Source: Microbacterium flavum
GTDB taxonomy: Bacteria; Actinomycetota; Actinomycetes; Actinomycetales; Microbacteriaceae
Reading direction: 5' to 3'
Assembly (NCBI RefSeq): GCF_018717645.1
Contig: NZ_JAFLHG010000001.1
Location: 186,001-250,000 of the forward strand
Length of the DNA stretch: 64,000 nt
Below the pieces are notes generated by a model, which made no database searches, was not told the origin of the DNA, and saw only the letters and a program-made list of their open reading frames with translations. The position numbers and the translations under genes are program-made. Below, one piece after another: positions 24,269 through 31,890 of this stretch. Numbering within the stretch: the stretch's first letter is position 1; each line of letters opens with the position of its first letter.

Positions 24269-25468
24269 TCAGGACGCGAGGACGGATGCGGTCGCGATCG
24301 GCGCCAGGAATCCGCCGACGAAGCTGTCCCCCAGTCCGATCGTCGTCGGAGTGTCGGTGTCGATGACGACGGCAGCGACGCCCGCGGCATCGGCCCGTCG
24401 CGCGACGACCGCCTCCACCACCCGCGCGCCCCCGGCATGTCGGGGCAGGCGTGCGGTGACGCGCAGGTCCTCGGGCGCGAAGACGTCGCCGAGCCGGTAC
24501 CGCGTGGCCGACACCCGGACGGCGCTCTCCAGCGACGCGCGATGCCGCCCGGCGCCCGGTCCGACGGCGATCGACCAGAACCGGGTGTGCACGACGAGGG
24601 CGTCGGCGGGGATGATCCGGTGGGCGTCGTCGAGGGCCGATGCCACGGCGTCGGGGTCGAGGAGGTCGACGGTCCTGCCGACGTACTCCTGCAGCTCGTC
24701 CTCGTTCATCCCGTACACATCGATCCGTGCGAGGAGCCGATCGCGGACGATCGCGGCCAGGTCGCGGTGGTAGAAGCCGGCATCCTCGTAATAGACGACC
24801 GCCTCCGCAGGCAGCGCACCGAGCGCCCGGTCGAGTTCATCCAGTCGGCGCCGGAGGAGCACCGCGTCCTGCATCGTGTTGAACCCGGAGACGAGGAACA
24901 CCCGTGCCGCTGCGAGCGCGGCGGGCAGCTCCGCGGACAGCGCCATCGAGCGATTGGGCGCGTCGTTGGCGAAGATCAGCCGGTTCGCCGACGGCGCGAT
25001 GACGTCGCCGTCGACCAGCTGAACCGTCGCACCGACCGGATACTGCACGATCAGGTGGGGATCGAGGGTGTCCTCGGTCGCCGAGCAGATCCAGCCGAGG
25101 GCGGGCGGCATGAGCCGCCGGACATTGTCGTCGATGCTCACCAGATGCTGGACGCTGGGGATGCCGAGGCGTGCCAGGGCCAGCCCCGCACGCACACCCG
25201 TGCCGCCCAACGTGATCGTCTTCTCGAACCGCGCGGCGAAGCGCTCCACGATCTCGGAGGCGGCGACGAACCTCTCGCCGCCCGCCCCCGAGGCCAGGAA
25301 CGCCAGGATCGCGATGACGAGCGCACGCTCATCGCCGATCTCCGCGTGCGTCGTGAGCTCGTGACGGCGCACGCCCAGCTCGCGGGCCAGTGTCCCGAGC
25401 ACCTCGGCATCCCAGCCGATCTCGTAGTCCACCGTGCCGCCGAGTCCCAGAACCACTGCACCGGTCAT
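24269..25468 (-). CDS. ADP-dependent phosphofructokinase/glucokinase-family protein
   Basis: A 399-residue ribokinase-fold protein of the ADP-PFK/GK type, normally archaeal or from a few bacteria. It begins AVVLGLGGTVDYEIGWD; TLGGTGVRAGLALARLGIPS is the sugar-binding region, IFANDAPNRSMAL lies mid-chain, and TTIGLGDSFVGGFLAP at residues 375-390 carries the catalytic base Asp381 and anion hole. It should phosphorylate a sugar or sugar phosphate, perhaps with ADP as donor; donor and substrate are inferred from family only. It is the last gene of the DeoR-linked operon, 28 bp after the class II aldolase. ATG 25468 has GGAAGG about 10 bases upstream. Confidence 0.82.
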   Translation of the reverse strand: MTGAVVLGLGGTVDYEIGWDAEVLGTLARELGVRRHELTTHAEIGDERALVIAILAFLASGAGGERFVAASEIVERFAARFEKTITLGGTGVRAGLALARLGIPSVQHLVSIDDNVRRLMPPALGWICSATEDTLDPHLIVQYPVGATVQLVDGDVIAPSANRLIFANDAPNRSMALSAELPAALAAARVFLVSGFNTMQDAVLLRRRLDELDRALGALPAEAVVYYEDAGFYHRDLAAIVRDRLLARIDVYGMNEDELQEYVGRTVDLLDPDAVASALDDAHRIIPADALVVHTRFWSIAVGPGAGRHRASLESAVRVSATRYRLGDVFAPEDLRVTARLPRHAGGARVVEAVVARRADAAGVAAVVIDTDTPTTIGLGDSFVGGFLAPIATASVLAS

Positions 25469-25496
25469 CGCGTGGGCGCCTTCCGTCGTCTCGGCG

Positions 25497-26363
25497 TCAG
25501 TAGAGGTCGGCTTTGCCCGCTGCGCCGAACAGATCGATCTTCTCAGCCGCGGTGACCTTGAGCGCCTTGATCGGCTCGGGCTGGATCGCGTTCGGCTCAC
25601 GCAGCCGCTCATCGGTGCCGAGGACTTCGCGCATGCGGTTGTGGTAGCTGACCTTGATGTCGCTGGAGATGTTGATCTTGTTGATGCCGAGCGAGACGGC
25701 GCGGGCGAGCTCTGCGTCGGGATTGCTCGATCCGCCGTGCAGGACGAGGGGGATGCCGACGGCCGCCTTGATCTGCTCCAGGAGGTCGTGGCGCAGCTCG
25801 GGGTTCTTGTCGGCGGGGTACAGCCCGTGCGAGGTGCCGATGGCGATCGCGAGGCTGTCCACACCGGTCTCCGCGACGAAGCGCACCGCGTCGTCGACGT
25901 TCGTGTAGATGATCTCCGCCGCCCCCGATTCGCCGTAGCTGTCATTCGCTCCGATGGTGCCGAGCTCACCCTCGACCTGGATGCCGACGGCATGCGCGGC
26001 ATCCACGACCTTCTTCGTGAGCGCGACGTTCTCGTCGAAGGGCAGGAGGGACGCGTCGATCATGACGGACGTGAATCCGGCCTGGATCGCCGTGATCATC
26101 TGTTCGTAGGTGCCGCCGTGGTCCCAGTGGATCGCGACGGGCACGGGCGAGTGGTGGGCGCGGGAGCGCATTGCCGCGATGAGATCGGTCGTGACGTGCG
26201 AGACCTCGTCGGGATGGATCGCGATGATGACCGGAGCGTTCTTCTCCTCGCTGACGTCCATGACGCCCAGGAACATGGCCCAGTCGCTGATGTTGAAGGC
26301 CGGGATGGCGAAGTTGTTCTGATTGGCGATGTCGAGGATGGACTTGCCGGTGTACAGCACCAC
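25497..26363 (-). CDS. Class II ketose-bisphosphate aldolase (tagatose/fructose type)
   Basis: A 288-residue zinc aldolase of the GatY/KbaY/FbaA family. Zinc ligands are seen in VAIHWDHGGTYEQM (the HxDHG-type motif), in AIGTSHGLYP (His) and in PLVLHGGSSNPDAEL (His); NINISSDIK-type sequence INKINISSDIKVSY binds the phosphate. It should cleave a ketose 1-phosphate or 1,6-bisphosphate to dihydroxyacetone phosphate and an aldehyde. The GTG at 26363 has AGGAGA 9 bases upstream. Placed between the second permease and the ADP-kinase-family gene, it gives the operon a kinase-then-aldolase logic for a ketose. Confidence 0.92.
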   Translation of the reverse strand: MVLYTGKSILDIANQNNFAIPAFNISDWAMFLGVMDVSEEKNAPVIIAIHPDEVSHVTTDLIAAMRSRAHHSPVPVAIHWDHGGTYEQMITAIQAGFTSVMIDASLLPFDENVALTKKVVDAAHAVGIQVEGELGTIGANDSYGESGAAEIIYTNVDDAVRFVAETGVDSLAIAIGTSHGLYPADKNPELRHDLLEQIKAAVGIPLVLHGGSSNPDAELARAVSLGINKINISSDIKVSYHNRMREVLGTDERLREPNAIQPEPIKALKVTAAEKIDLFGAAGKADLY

Positions 26364-26400
26364 GATGGATTCTCCTGTTTCGGTGGGTGGGTCGGGCGGA

Positions 26401-27246
26401 TCAGCTCTTCACCGAGCCGGCCGTCAGGCCGCTGATGAAGAACCGCTGGAAGAAGAGGAAGAGGATCAGCACGGGGATCGACCCGAGGACGCTCATCGCC
26501 ATGATCTGGTTCCACTCGTAGGAGTGCTGGCCCATGAGCAGCTGGATGCCGATGGGCACCGTCCGCATGTCGATCGACTTGGTCAGCGTCAGGGCGAACA
26601 GATACTCGTTCCACGCGATCATGAAGGTGTAGATGCCCACCGAGACGAGGCCCGGCACCGAGATCGGCACGAGCACGCGCCACAGCGCGGTCATCGACCC
26701 GGCGCCGTCGACGCGCACCGCTTCGTCGAGCTCCTTGGGGAGCGTGTTGAAGTAGCCGGTCATCATGATGATCGCGTAGGGCAGGGTGAACACCATGTAG
26801 GTGAGGATGAGGCCGCCGTAGGTGTTGTACAGCCCGAGCCCGACCATGAGGCCGAAGTACGGGATCAGCAGGGTGATCGGCGGCACGGCCTGGACGCTCA
26901 CGATGACGACGTTGAGGATGCGCTTGCCACGGAACTCGAATCGGCTGAGCGCGTACGCGGCCTGGACGGCGATCAGCAGGGTCAGGGCGGTCACGGCGAA
27001 CGCGACGATGTAGCTGTTCAGGAAGAACCGCATCGTCTCCGGGTTGGTGAAGATCGCGATGTACGCGTCGAAGGAGAATCCGTCCGTGATCAGCTGGGGC
27101 GGGTTCTGGAAGATCTCGGTGTTCGACTTGAACGAGTTCGACAGCATCCACACGACGGGACCGGCGGCGAAGACCGCCCCGAGGAGGAGACCGACGACGA
27201 GACCGATGCGGGCCGTGCGCCCGCGCGTCTTGAGGGACATGGCCAT
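26401..27246 (-). CDS. Carbohydrate ABC transporter permease (MalG type)
   Basis: A 281-residue CUT1 permease with six membrane helices. The cytoplasmic EAA loop is ELDEAVRVDGAGSMTALWRV, which contacts the ATPase, and the protein ends in the MalG-like MTGLTAGSVKS-type tail (ISGLTAGSVKS). It starts one base after the stop of the other permease, so the two are translationally coupled. With the solute-binding protein at 28258 it imports an unknown sugar. No ATPase gene is present in the operon; a shared MsiK-type ATPase is expected elsewhere in the genome. ATG 27240 is an alternative start. Confidence 0.93.
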   Translation of the reverse strand: MAMSLKTRGRTARIGLVVGLLLGAVFAAGPVVWMLSNSFKSNTEIFQNPPQLITDGFSFDAYIAIFTNPETMRFFLNSYIVAFAVTALTLLIAVQAAYALSRFEFRGKRILNVVIVSVQAVPPITLLIPYFGLMVGLGLYNTYGGLILTYMVFTLPYAIIMMTGYFNTLPKELDEAVRVDGAGSMTALWRVLVPISVPGLVSVGIYTFMIAWNEYLFALTLTKSIDMRTVPIGIQLLMGQHSYEWNQIMAMSVLGSIPVLILFLFFQRFFISGLTAGSVKS

Positions 27247-27247
27247 G

Positions 27248-28177
27248 TCAGTCCCTCGCCTTCTGGTGGCGGACGTAGAACACGGCGAGCACCATCGACA
27301 TCAGAAGCACCAGGACCGCGGAGGTCGCCGCCTGTGAGAAGTCGTACTTGGCGAACGCGAGCTTGTAGGTGAAGGTGCTGAGCACCTCGGTGACGTTGAT
27401 CGGGCCCCCACCTGTCGTCATCCAGATGAGCGCGAACTGCTGCGAGGTCCAGATGAGGTCCAGCAGCACCAGGCTGATGATGATGGGACGCAGCTGCGGA
27501 ACGGTGACGTTCCAGAAGCGCTGCACCGGGGAGGCTCCGTCGACGGTGGCTGCTTCGTAGAGATCACTCGGGATCCCTTGGAGGCCGGCGAGCAGGCTCA
27601 CCATGAAGAAGGGGTACCCCGCCCAGATGTTGATGAACGTGATGGTGCCCAGAGCCAGCTGCGGGGAGGCCAGCCACTCGATGTCGGTGTTCAGCAGGAA
27701 GTTGATGACGCCGTTCGGCGCGAGGAGCATGCGCCACAGCACGGCGATGACGGCGACGGTGAAAAGCCAGGGCAGCACGTACAGGCCTCGGAAGATCGCG
27801 CGGGGCACGGTGCCGATGAGTGTGTTGTTGAGCATCAGCGCGAAGCCGAGTCCGAGGACTAGGTGGGCGGCGACGCTGACGACGGTGAAGATCACCGTGT
27901 TGCTGGTCGCATTCCAGAAGTTCGGGTTGGTCAGGACCGACACGTAGTTGTCGAGGCCGACGAACTCGTGGTTCTTGCCGATGATCGCCTTGTCCTGCAG
28001 CGAGTACCCGATCACCATGACGATCGGGATGATCATCAGCACGAGCAGCAGGATGATCGTCGGGCTGAGGAAGGCGTACGACTCGGCCGTCCGCCGCAGC
28101 TGACGCCGACGCGCGCTGTGGGGGACGCCGGTGACGATCACCTCGGTGTCCAGCGCCGCTGGGCTTTTCAGGGTCAT
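27248..28177 (-). CDS. Carbohydrate ABC transporter permease (MalF type)
   Basis: A 309-residue CUT1 permease. Six membrane helices follow a basic N-terminus (SARRRQLRRTAESYAFLSPT, the usual UgpA-like start), and the EAA loop is DLYEAATVDGASPVQRFWNV. LTGGGP-like sequence WMTTGGGPINVTEVLSTF is the periplasmic turn typical of the family. ATG 28177 has AAGGAG 11 bases upstream and was preferred over an in-frame start at 28231. It lies 80 bp after the solute-binding protein gene and is followed at once by the second permease. Confidence 0.93.
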   Translation of the reverse strand: MTLKSPAALDTEVIVTGVPHSARRRQLRRTAESYAFLSPTIILLLVLMIIPIVMVIGYSLQDKAIIGKNHEFVGLDNYVSVLTNPNFWNATSNTVIFTVVSVAAHLVLGLGFALMLNNTLIGTVPRAIFRGLYVLPWLFTVAVIAVLWRMLLAPNGVINFLLNTDIEWLASPQLALGTITFINIWAGYPFFMVSLLAGLQGIPSDLYEAATVDGASPVQRFWNVTVPQLRPIIISLVLLDLIWTSQQFALIWMTTGGGPINVTEVLSTFTYKLAFAKYDFSQAATSAVLVLLMSMVLAVFYVRHQKARD

Positions 28178-28257
28178 GACCCATTCGCTCCTTAATGGTC
28201 GGGTGCCGCGCCGCGTCGCGCGACGCGGCACCCGGTTCTGGAATCAGGCCGGTCGGG

Positions 28258-29559
28258 TCAGAACGCCGCGAGCCAGGATGTCTGCGCCTTCTTCAGCGCG
28301 TCGTCCATCGACTGCTGCCCACCGAGGTCCGACTGCAACTGCTCACCGAGCTGGCGCATGAGGTCTTCGGCCGTGGGCAGACCGGTGAACTCGTTCGCCG
28401 GGACGCCGGCCTTGTAGATGTCGAAGGCGGTCTTGAAGAGGGGGTCGCTGTCGGAGAAGTCGGGTGTGGACTCCGTGTTGCCGGGGAAGGCCTTGGCCAT
28501 CGTCGACAGTTCCGAGTTGACGTCCTTGCTCATCAGGTACTGCACGAGCTTGAACGCCGCATCCTTGTGCTCGGAGTTCTCGGCGACGCCGATGCCCCAC
28601 GACGCGTACGGGATGCCCCGCTCACCGGTGTAGCCGTCCTCGGCGGGGATCGCCGAGATGGAGAACTTGAGGTCGGGGTTCGACTCGCGGATCAGGTTGA
28701 TGTGCGCGAGCGAGTCGATCATCATGCCGACGCGTCCGTTGGTGAACTCCTCGACCTTGTCCTGCTCCTTCATCGTGAACGATCCGGGTGCGATCACGCC
28801 GTCGTTCCACAGCCCCTGGATGTAATCCGCGGCCGAGGTCACGTCGTCATTGGTGAGGTCGGGCTTGCCGTCGTCGAGCATCGTGCCGCCCGAGGCCCAC
28901 ACCCAGGACATGACGTCGTTCTGGACGCCGTTGGGTGCCTCGAGGGAGAGCGGAAGCACCCAGCCGGAGACGTCGCCGCCGAGAGCCTTGATCTTCTTGG
29001 CCGCATCGGCGAACTCGGTGCGGGTCGAGGGAGGCGCGCTCACACCGGCCTTCGCGAGGAGATCGTCGTTCGTGAACATCGGGTAGACGAAGTTGACCAC
29101 CGGGATCATGTAGGTGCTGCCATCCACCGCGATCTGGCTGGCCAGCTGACTGTCGTCGTACCCGGCATCCTTCATGAGGTCGGTGAGGTTGGCGATGACG
29201 CCCTGCGAGGCGAAGTCGCTGACCCACGCACCGTCGAGTCCGACGACGTCGGGCATGGTTCCCGAGGCGGCTCCGGCGAACAGCTGCTCCTCGGTGGAGG
29301 CGTACGGACCGCTGACGAGCTTGACGGTGATCCCCGGGTTCTCCTTCTCGAAGGAGTCGATGAGCCCCTGGAACTGACCATCCGGCAGCTCCGGCTCCCA
29401 CCACTGCGCGAATTCGATCGTGACGTCGCCGCCGGCGTCGCCGGACGCGGCACCGCCGCCTCCGCCCGAGCATCCCGTCACCAGCAGCAGCGCTGCAGCC
29501 GCCGCTGCAGCTCCGGTGATCGTGAGGGCCTTGCTGTGCCTCAGACCCGCTCTGGTCAT
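28258..29559 (-). CDS. Sugar ABC transporter solute-binding lipoprotein
   Basis: A 433-residue family 1 extracellular binding protein. Residues 1-30 are a lipoprotein signal with lipobox VTGCSG, so it is tethered outside the membrane. The mature domain starts VTIEFAQWWEPELPDGQFQ, with TVKLVSGPYASTEEQL and GTMPDVVGLDGAWVSDF being the standard CUT1 pattern; aromatic residues around WVWASGG and YASWGIG probably stack on the sugar. It is the first gene of a five-gene operon (binding protein, MalF, MalG, aldolase, kinase) and divergent from the DeoR regulator, which very likely controls it. Confidence 0.94.
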   Translation of the reverse strand: MTRAGLRHSKALTITGAAAAAAALLLVTGCSGGGGGAASGDAGGDVTIEFAQWWEPELPDGQFQGLIDSFEKENPGITVKLVSGPYASTEEQLFAGAASGTMPDVVGLDGAWVSDFASQGVIANLTDLMKDAGYDDSQLASQIAVDGSTYMIPVVNFVYPMFTNDDLLAKAGVSAPPSTRTEFADAAKKIKALGGDVSGWVLPLSLEAPNGVQNDVMSWVWASGGTMLDDGKPDLTNDDVTSAADYIQGLWNDGVIAPGSFTMKEQDKVEEFTNGRVGMMIDSLAHINLIRESNPDLKFSISAIPAEDGYTGERGIPYASWGIGVAENSEHKDAAFKLVQYLMSKDVNSELSTMAKAFPGNTESTPDFSDSDPLFKTAFDIYKAGVPANEFTGLPTAEDLMRQLGEQLQSDLGGQQSMDDALKKAQTSWLAAF

Positions 29560-29636
29560 GGTCTCTCCTCTTTGAGTTCCTGGCCGCGTGCACCGGTGTG
29601 CTGATTCGTGCGGCTTTCAGCATAAGTATGCGCTTC

Positions 29637-29694
29637 TTTGCCGCATAGTCAAGAGTTTCGGGAAGATATTTGCCGCTACCTGCGGCTATCTGCG
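29637..29694. promoter_or_regulatory. Repeated TTTGCCGC and GCTAYCTGCG words, likely DeoR operators
   Basis: TTTGCCGC occurs at 29637-29644 and 29669-29676, 32 bases apart, and GCTACCTGCG-GCTATCTGCG is a tandem 10-base repeat at 29675-29694. They fill the divergent region between the binding-protein gene and the DeoR gene. Confidence 0.5.
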
Positions 29695-29726
29695 GTTTTA
29701 CGGACGCTTTGCGAGCGTCTCTGTGC

Positions 29727-29732
29727 TAGATA
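29727..29732 (+). promoter_or_regulatory. -10 element TAGATA(T), leaderless promoter of DeoR gene
   Basis: TAGATA is exactly 12 to 7 bases before the ATG at 29739. Confidence 0.5.
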
Positions 29733-29738
29733 TGAGGC

Positions 29739-30545
29739 ATGAGCACATCGACGACGCAACGGGGACGACGCCTTCCCGCGGGGCGCAAAGCCGCCCTCGC
29801 CGCCTACGTCGCGGAAAACGGCCAGGTCACGGTGGCCGACCTCGCCGAGCACTTCTCCGTGTCCATCGACACCGTCCGGCGAGACCTCGACCAGCTGCAT
29901 CGGGAGGGCGCCCTCGTCCGCACCCACGGCGGAGCGGTCAGCACGATCGAGGGAGGCCTGCGCGACCGCGGCCTCGACGTCCGCCTGCGCGTGCAGGTCG
30001 AGGAGAAGGAGAAGATCGCTCGTCTGGCCGCAGAGATGGTCGACGACGGAGCGGTGATCATGCTGAATGCCGGGACGACCGCCCTCGCCGTAGCGCGCGC
30101 CCTCCGCGGCCACCGCGACCTGACGATCGCGACCAACAACCTCCGCATCCCTGCAGAGATCGCGCCGACCGCCTTCCGCGATCTCTACCTCTTCGGGGGC
30201 GCCGTGCGCACGATCACGCAGGCCACGACCGGCCCCGTCGCCTTCACGATGTCGGCGGGCGGACCGGAGGTCGACATCCGCAGCGACCTGGCGTTCGTCG
30301 CCGTCGGAGCCATCGATGCGTCCGGGTACTCCACCAGCAACCTCGGCGACGCGACCATGATGGCCGAGATGATGGAGCGGGCCGAGCGGACGGTGATCCT
30401 CGCCGATTCGAGCAAGCTCGGCCGTCGCCTCTTCGCCCAGGTGACGCCGCTCGAGGGCGCCGACTACCTGATCACCGATGCGCCGCCTCCCGGTGATCTC
30501 GCCGCCGCCCTGGCTGCGGCGAACGTGACCGTCCTCACTCCGTGA
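29739..30545 (+). CDS. DeoR/GlpR family sugar-operon repressor
   Basis: A 268-residue DeoR protein. The N-terminal helix-turn-helix is VTVADLAEHFSVSIDTVRRD followed by LVRTHGGAV, the conserved family linker. The C-terminal sensor domain (DeoRC, isomerase-like fold) contains IMLNAGTTALAVARAL for sugar-phosphate binding and ends with ILADSSKLGRRLFAQV, a standard motif. DeoR repressors respond to phosphorylated sugars, which suits the adjacent operon containing a kinase and an aldolase; a ketose phosphate made there is the likely inducer. Divergent from the operon with repeated words in the shared region. Confidence 0.93.
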   Translation: MSTSTTQRGRRLPAGRKAALAAYVAENGQVTVADLAEHFSVSIDTVRRDLDQLHREGALVRTHGGAVSTIEGGLRDRGLDVRLRVQVEEKEKIARLAAEMVDDGAVIMLNAGTTALAVARALRGHRDLTIATNNLRIPAEIAPTAFRDLYLFGGAVRTITQATTGPVAFTMSAGGPEVDIRSDLAFVAVGAIDASGYSTSNLGDATMMAEMMERAERTVILADSSKLGRRLFAQVTPLEGADYLITDAPPPGDLAAALAAANVTVLTP

Positions 30546-30584
30546 TCTCGACGAGCCGCGTGCCGACATCGCACCGACTCGACT

Positions 30585-30590
30585 TACAAT
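30585..30590 (+). promoter_or_regulatory. -10 hexamer TACAAT, promoter of the DUF7882-like gene
   Basis: TACAAT, one of the best -10 matches in the window, lies 13 to 8 bases before GTG 30598. Confidence 0.55.
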
Positions 30591-30597
30591 CACTCCC

Positions 30598-30948
30598 GTG
30601 GGAACCATCTACTACGGCGGATCGGCGACCCCGATCCAGATCGAGGACCGGGCGCTGGCGCACCTCAAGGTCGTCATCGCGACCAAGCTCCGCCGGGGCG
30701 AGAGCTTCACCGTGTCCTGGCGGCACCTCCCGGACGAGCCTCGCGGGCGCAGCACGATCTGGCTGCACCCGTCGATCCCGCTGCGGTTCGTCTTCGACGA
30801 CCCCGAGCCCTCCGAGCTCAGCCGCACGTGGATCGAGGAGCTCGCGCAGTCGGCGAACTCGTCGGGCGGGATCAGCCTGGTCGCCGAGCACATCGAGGCG
30901 GAAGGCATCCCCGACGATGCCCCGCAGACCGTCGAGGTGGCGGACTGA
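30598..30948 (+). CDS. Small conserved Microbacteriaceae protein (DUF7882-like), copy A
   Basis: A 116-residue protein that starts MGTIYYGGSATPIQIEDRAL and has AHLKVVIATKLRRGESFTVS, then IWLHPSIPLRFVF. I recognise the family as the short Microbacteriaceae proteins often given the label ATP-dependent DNA ligase; there is no ligase motif (no KxDG), so that label is rejected. Likely a small alpha/beta fold, cytoplasmic, function unknown. It has a paralog on the opposite strand 9 bp downstream (30958-31284) that shares the LAHLxVVIxxKLRRGExF block. GTG start set by a strong leaderless-type promoter. It follows the DeoR gene but is probably independent. Confidence 0.82.
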   Translation: MGTIYYGGSATPIQIEDRALAHLKVVIATKLRRGESFTVSWRHLPDEPRGRSTIWLHPSIPLRFVFDDPEPSELSRTWIEELAQSANSSGGISLVAEHIEAEGIPDDAPQTVEVAD

Positions 30949-30957
30949 CGTCAGGAC

Positions 30958-31284
30958 CTAGCCGGTCATGACCTCTCCGGCGTTCGCGCCTTCGGGCTCC
31001 GGAACGATGTGCAGGCCGGCGGTGGAGTTCGCGGCGTGCGTCAGAGCCTCGAGCCAGGCGCGGTTGAGCGCCGGCTGGCGGCTGCCGCTGTACTTGTAGA
31101 CGAGCGATGCGTGGGGATGCAGCCACACGGTGGTGCGCCCGTCACCCAGACTCGCATCATTGCGCCACGTGAACGGGAAGGGCTCTCCCCGTCGCAGCTT
31201 CTGCGTGATGACGACCTGGAGGTGCGCCAGCACGCGGTCATCGAAATCGACCTTGACGCTGCCGTCGTAATTGAACCTGCCCAC
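30958..31284 (-). CDS. Small conserved Microbacteriaceae protein (DUF7882-like), copy B
   Basis: A 108-residue paralog of the convergent copy A. It starts MGRFNYDGSVKVDFDDRVLA (GTG) and carries HLQVVITQKLRRGEPFPFTW and VWLHPHASLVYKYSG in the same order, with a shared ending RAWLEALTHAANSTAGLHIV. The central basic KLRRGE and the WLHP motif are the most conserved positions between the two, so they may be functional. GTG 31284 is set by TACGGT at -12 to -7. Function unknown. The two stops are only 9 bp apart. Confidence 0.82.
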   Translation of the reverse strand: MGRFNYDGSVKVDFDDRVLAHLQVVITQKLRRGEPFPFTWRNDASLGDGRTTVWLHPHASLVYKYSGSRQPALNRAWLEALTHAANSTAGLHIVPEPEGANAGEVMTG

Positions 31285-31288
31285 GCAC

Positions 31289-31564
31289 CTACCGTAACGC
31301 GTCGGCGCGTCGCGTGATCTCGTCGCATGCCAGGTCAGCACCGCCGACGGGCGAGGCGAGGGCCATCGGCGCGTCGACGACGGCCATGACCCCGGATCCG
31401 CCGAGCAGAAGCGAGCACAGAGTGGGGTTGCCGTCATGGATGCTCGGGAACTCGACGATGTCCGTTCCGCCGTGCTCGCGGAGCGTGCGCGCATAGAAGA
31501 GCACGGCATCCGCGATCGCGTCGGTCGTCAGGATGCGGTGACCCTCGATCAGGATGTCTTTCAT
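31289..31564 (-). CDS. Small conserved hypothetical protein
   Basis: A 91-residue acidic-to-neutral cytoplasmic protein: MKDILIEGHRILTTDAIADA, then FYARTLREHGGTDIVEFPSI, then a hydrophobic stretch GSGVMAVVDAPMALASPVGG. I do not recognise the family. It ends 4 bp before the start of copy B on the same strand, so the two may be co-transcribed, although copy B has its own promoter inside this gene's 3' end. Only weak Shine-Dalgarno (GAGGCG) is present before the ATG. Confidence 0.65.
   Translation of the reverse strand: MKDILIEGHRILTTDAIADAVLFYARTLREHGGTDIVEFPSIHDGNPTLCSLLLGGSGVMAVVDAPMALASPVGGADLACDEITRRADALR
31291..31296 (-). promoter_or_regulatory. -10 hexamer TACGGT, leaderless promoter of copy B
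   Basis: TACGGT on the minus strand is exactly 12 to 7 bases before GTG 31284; it overlaps the 3' end of the upstream small gene. Confidence 0.55.
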
Positions 31565-31636
31565 TGCTGCGCCTCGTCACGTTCGTTCGGTCCGTGCCTC
31601 CTACAGAACCGGAGGAGCCGTCCGAAACGCAGGGGG

Positions 31637-31662
31637 TTGACAGACCGCACGGCGGCTGTCAA
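31637..31662. promoter_or_regulatory. Inverted repeat TTGACAG-N12-CTGTCAA
   Basis: A perfect 7-base inverted repeat between two divergent small genes. Each arm contains TTGACA, so it could be a shared operator or a pair of -35 boxes; no good -10 lies 17 bases from either. Confidence 0.4.
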
Positions 31663-31701
31663 GCCCTTCTCCGCGGGGGCGCAGCGAGCGAGAATCGACA
31701 T

Positions 31702-31857
31702 ATGACACTCGCGATCATCCTCCTCGTCGTCGCCATCGTCCTCATCCTCCTGGGCGTCTTCGTCGAAGCGGCGAAGTTCCTCCTCTGGATCGGCCTCGTG
31801 ATCCTCATCATCGCGATCATCGCCTGGCTGATGCGCGTGGTGAAGCGCAACGCCTGA
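31702..31857 (+). CDS. 51-residue membrane peptide
   Basis: A small protein made almost wholly of two hydrophobic helices, MTLAIILLVVAIVLILLGVF and LLWIGLVILIIAIIAWLM, with a basic end (RVVKRNA). Many actinobacteria encode such peptides; function unknown. The ATG at 31702 has GAGAAT at -12 to -7, a weak leaderless-type promoter, and no ribosome binding site. Good coding bias and length of the helices support it as real. It precedes the ROK gene by 33 bp. Confidence 0.65.
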   Translation: MTLAIILLVVAIVLILLGVFVEAAKFLLWIGLVILIIAIIAWLMRVVKRNA

Positions 31858-31890
31858 CCGGACACCGCTCCGCGCTGGCAGACTGAGCGC

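Noticed and set aside
30598..31284. ATP-dependent DNA ligase label for the two small paralogs
   Set aside because: No KxDG or other nucleotidyltransferase motif; the proteins are only 116 and 108 residues.
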